DNA of 33,880 nucleotides from contig JAVBMA010000075.1 of the NCBI GenBank assembly GCA_031553005.1, positions 1-33,880 of the forward strand, read 5' to 3'. A program made the position numbers and the translations under genes. Under the pieces are notes generated by a model. The model searched no databases, was not told where the DNA came from, and worked only from the letters and a program-made list of their open reading frames with translations. Below are positions 31,679-33,880 of this stretch, piece by piece; positions within the stretch are counted from its first letter, which is position 1, and each line of letters starts with the position of its first letter. This DNA is from RGIG9379 sp031553005 (GTDB taxonomy: Bacteria > Bacteroidota > Bacteroidia > Bacteroidales > Paludibacteraceae).

Positions 31679-31755
31679 GGTGGATTGCCGACGCTCGTTT
31701 TTTTTATTTCTGACTAAAAAATACAAAACCGCAGGTATCCGCCTGCGGTTTTTTT
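31678..31755 (+). promoter_or_regulatory. trp attenuator: antiterminator and terminator segments
   Basis: The terminator stem is AAAACCGCAGG (31725-31735) with CCTGCGGTTTT (31742-31752), followed by T. AGGTGGAT (31678-31685), right at the leader stop codon, can pair with ATCCGCCT (31737-31744), seven Watson-Crick pairs and one G-U, using the loop and the start of the 3' arm, so it would block the terminator. A ribosome ending at the stop codon would cover 31678-31685 and let the terminator form; one stalled on the Trp codons would leave it free. TGCGGTT (31661-31667) could also pair with 31727-31733. Confidence 0.8.
31725..31755 (+). terminator. Intrinsic terminator in the trpB leader
   Basis: A GC-rich stem of 11 pairs including A/T ends, a six-base loop (31736-31741) and a seven-T tract lie 46 bp before the trpB start codon. 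Its position upstream of the gene, after a Trp-rich leader peptide, identifies it as an attenuator rather than the end of another gene. Confidence 0.9.
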
Positions 31756-31800
31756 GTATAAACAATTATTAATCAACTATAATAAATTCAAGAAGAAATT

Positions 31801-33165
31801 ATGGACAAGACAAAAAAATTCCTACTTCAGGAAAAAGAGATTCCGACAGCATGGTATAACGTGGTAGCCGACATGAAAACCAAACCGCTACCCCCGCTTC
31901 ATCCGGGAACAAAGAAACCATTGACAGTGGAAGATTTATCTCCTATTTTTGCCACCGAACTGGCTAAACAAGAACTCAATGATTCCGACAGATGGATTGA
32001 AATTCCGGAAGAAGTGCGCGAATTATACAAAAACTACCGTCCTACGCCATTAGTCCGTGCTTACGGATTGGAAAAGGCGCTGGATACTCCGGCTCATATC
32101 TATTTTAAAAACGAGAGTGTAAGCCCGATAGGATCACATAAACTAAATTCGGCTCTTGCCCAGGCGTATTACTGTAAAAAAGAGGGTATAACCAATATTA
32201 CAACGGAAACCGGTGCCGGACAATGGGGAGCGGCCCTATCCTATGCCGCAAAAGCATTTGGATTGGAACTGGCTGTATATATGGTAAAAATCAGCTACCA
32301 CCAAAAACCCTACCGCCGCTCTATCATGCAGACATTCGGAGCACAGGTGATTGCGTCTCCAAGCATGAGCACAAAAGCCGGACGAAAAATAATTACCGAA
32401 CATCCGAATTACCAGGGAAGTCTCGGAACGGCAATATCCGAAGCTATCGAGCTTGCACTGCAAACGCCAAATTGCAGATATACATTGGGAAGTGTGCTAA
32501 ACCACGTTTCTTTACACCAGACTATTATCGGATTGGAAGCTGAGAAACAAATGGAAATGGCGGGTGAATATCCTGATATTGTTGTCGGTTGCTTCGGTGG
32601 AGGCTCCAACTTCTCAGGAATCTCGTTTCCATTCCTGCGCCATAAATTAACAGAAGGAAAAGATATTCGCCTGATTGCAGCAGAACCGGCTTCTTGTCCC
32701 AAACTAACACGAGGAGTTTTCCAATATGATTTCGGCGACGAGGCTGGTTACACTCCTCTTTTACCGATGTTCACTTTAGGTCATGACTTTGCTCCGGCTC
32801 ATATCCACGCAGGGGGATTGCGCTATCACGGTGCGGGAACCATCGTCAGCCAGTTAATGAAGGACAACTTGATGGAGGCTGTAGATATCAAACAATTGGA
32901 AACTTTCGAAGCTGCCACTCTTTTTGCACGAACCGAAGGTATTATTCCGGCTCCAGAATCTTCGCACGCTATCGCTGCCGCCATAAACGAAGCATTAAAG
33001 GCAAAAGAAGAGGGAAAACAGAAGACTATATTATTCAATCTGTCCGGACACGGATTGATCGATATGACTGCATACGATCAGTATATTGCAGGGGATTTGA
33101 CCAATTACGAACTTCCTGATGAAGAGATTGCTCAAAACATAGCAAAATTGGAGAAATTGATTTAA
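31801..33165 (+). CDS. trpB: Tryptophan synthase beta chain, TrpB2 type
   Basis: A 454-aa PLP enzyme of the TrpB2 subgroup, longer than standard TrpB (about 400 aa) because of an N-terminal extension. It condenses indole and serine to tryptophan. The PLP lysine is K114 in PIGSHKLNSALAQAYY; ETGAGQWG (136-143) is the substrate loop, and GCFGGGSNF (263-271) binds the cofactor phosphate. TrpB2 enzymes often work without TrpA, and no trpA or other trp gene is adjacent; it may salvage indole or act as a second synthase. The upstream Trp leader and terminator show that it is controlled by tryptophan supply. Confidence 0.94.
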   Translation: MDKTKKFLLQEKEIPTAWYNVVADMKTKPLPPLHPGTKKPLTVEDLSPIFATELAKQELNDSDRWIEIPEEVRELYKNYRPTPLVRAYGLEKALDTPAHIYFKNESVSPIGSHKLNSALAQAYYCKKEGITNITTETGAGQWGAALSYAAKAFGLELAVYMVKISYHQKPYRRSIMQTFGAQVIASPSMSTKAGRKIITEHPNYQGSLGTAISEAIELALQTPNCRYTLGSVLNHVSLHQTIIGLEAEKQMEMAGEYPDIVVGCFGGGSNFSGISFPFLRHKLTEGKDIRLIAAEPASCPKLTRGVFQYDFGDEAGYTPLLPMFTLGHDFAPAHIHAGGLRYHGAGTIVSQLMKDNLMEAVDIKQLETFEAATLFARTEGIIPAPESSHAIAAAINEALKAKEEGKQKTILFNLSGHGLIDMTAYDQYIAGDLTNYELPDEEIAQNIAKLEKLI

Positions 33166-33174
33166 ATAAAACAC

Positions 33175-33211
33175 GGATTATACGGGTTTAATATTTGAAC
33201 CTGTATAATCC
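33175..33211 (+). terminator. Terminator after trpB
   Basis: GGATTATACGGGTT (33175-33188) pairs with AACCTGTATAATCC (33198-33211) with one G-T position. A T-rich stretch (TTTTCCTTTTTC) begins about nine bases beyond. It lies seven bases past the trpB stop. Confidence 0.65.
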
Positions 33212-33316
33212 TCGTTCTGTTTTCCTTTTTCTTTTTACCCTCTTATAAAGAGAGAACAAAAGTCTATTCTTCTTTGTTAAAAGTATTATTCGATTACTAA
33301 CTTAAAACATAAGAAT

Positions 33317-33835
33317 ATGACAGAACAAGCTGTGAAAATCCTGAAACTGGATGTTCCAAAACTGGTAAAACTTTTGAATGTCGCATTAGCTGAAGAGTGG
33401 TTGGCTTATTATCAATACTGGATAGGCGCACGCCTGATAGAAGGCCCGATGCGCAGCGAAGTAGAAGCTGAATTTCTAAAACATGCCAATGAGGAATTAG
33501 GGCATGCGGTATTGCTTGCCGACCGGATTATCCAACTGGAGGAGACTCCTCTTATTGACCCGAAAGAATGGTTTACGCACGCGCAATGCAAATATGCAGC
33601 GCCTACGGATACCTATATCGGGGCTGTCCTGCAACAAAATCTGGATGCTGAAAGATGCGCAATCAACCGGTATCAGGAAATTGCAGAAATGACAGATGGT
33701 ATTGACTTTGCTACACATGAAATCGCTGTTTCAATATTGAAAGACGAATTGGAGCACGAAAAAGATATACATGATTATCTGACAGATTTAAAGATTATGA
33801 AGGATAAATTCATTGAGTCTTGTGAAAGGAAATAG
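33317..33835 (+). CDS. Dps-like (DPSL/thioferritin) ferritin-family protein
   Basis: A 172-aa four-helix ferritin-like protein. The iron-site residues are visible: E26/E27 in LAEEWLAYYQYW, E60 and H63 in NEELGHA, E112 in NLDAER, and E144 and H147 in DELEHEKDI. Two cysteines, C91 and C114, fit the cysteine pair known for the Dps-like thioferritin subgroup described from Bacteroides and archaea. Such proteins form 12-mer cages that consume peroxide while storing iron, and protect anaerobes from oxidative stress. It is a single gene after the trpB terminator. Older annotation would call it bacterioferritin; the length and cysteines favour DPSL. Confidence 0.85.
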   Translation: MTEQAVKILKLDVPKLVKLLNVALAEEWLAYYQYWIGARLIEGPMRSEVEAEFLKHANEELGHAVLLADRIIQLEETPLIDPKEWFTHAQCKYAAPTDTYIGAVLQQNLDAERCAINRYQEIAEMTDGIDFATHEIAVSILKDELEHEKDIHDYLTDLKIMKDKFIESCERK

Positions 33836-33880
33836 TTAACAGAATAGAAAATAAAAAAGAAAAGACTTTCTAAGTTTTTA

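Noticed and set aside
1..33880. tRNA, rRNA, or known riboswitch genes
   Set aside because: None was recognised by eye on either strand; short RNA genes could still be missed without a covariance search.

Overview
The window looks like chromosomal DNA of a Bacteroidota bacterium, most likely order Bacteroidales (Dysgonomonadaceae or Tannerellaceae-like; the family is a guess). The grounds are a PorP/SprF protein next to an OmpA/PD40 protein and a giant protein with a gliding-type C-terminal sorting domain (type IX secretion), a threonine operon that uses a phosphoglycerate-mutase-like protein in the homoserine kinase position, TAnnTTTG-type promoter boxes, AT-rich spacers and few Shine-Dalgarno sequences. 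Almost every gene is on the minus strand; only a DUF6125-like gene, the trp leader with trpB2, and a Dps-like ferritin gene are on the plus strand.

Layout: 1-983 is non-coding and holds an array of about 13 short palindromes in two opposed halves. 984-3392 is nfnAB (electron-bifurcating transhydrogenase). 3872-4681 is an unknown protein with a possible nuclease-like motif, 4784-6088 a PaaK-type CoA ligase, and 6157-7815 a membrane-anchored C45/acyltransferase-like Ntn hydrolase. 7922-9762 is a partial histidine block, hisH and hisF, with a four-helix-bundle (S23/IVP) gene where hisA often lies. 10069-11122 holds a convergent pair (DUF6125-like and UPF0303). 11263-17632 is the threonine operon thrA, apgM-like homoserine kinase candidate, thrC, interrupted by a dinD gene. 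17909-27014 is the surface-protein operon (giant adhesin-like protein, OmpA/PD40, PorP/SprF). After 784 bp of non-coding DNA come xseA-xseB, mnmA and a YwqK/MORN protein. The plus-strand end holds a trp attenuator with trpB2, then the ferritin gene.

Three non-coding patterns stand out. First, dinD lies between two exact 42-bp direct repeats, each centred on a perfect palindrome; the same palindrome, with symmetric compensating base changes, is found in frame inside dinD itself, encoding its YHFADISKVI motif. Second, trpB2 is preceded by a 16-codon leader peptide with three consecutive Trp codons, a strong terminator and a plausible antiterminator, which together make a complete ribosome-mediated attenuator. 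Third, degenerate 7-bp (sometimes 8-bp) tandem repeats occupy many spacers, several lying directly against the start codons of minus-strand genes.

All calls come from reading the sequence and from knowledge of the families; no database search or folding program was run.
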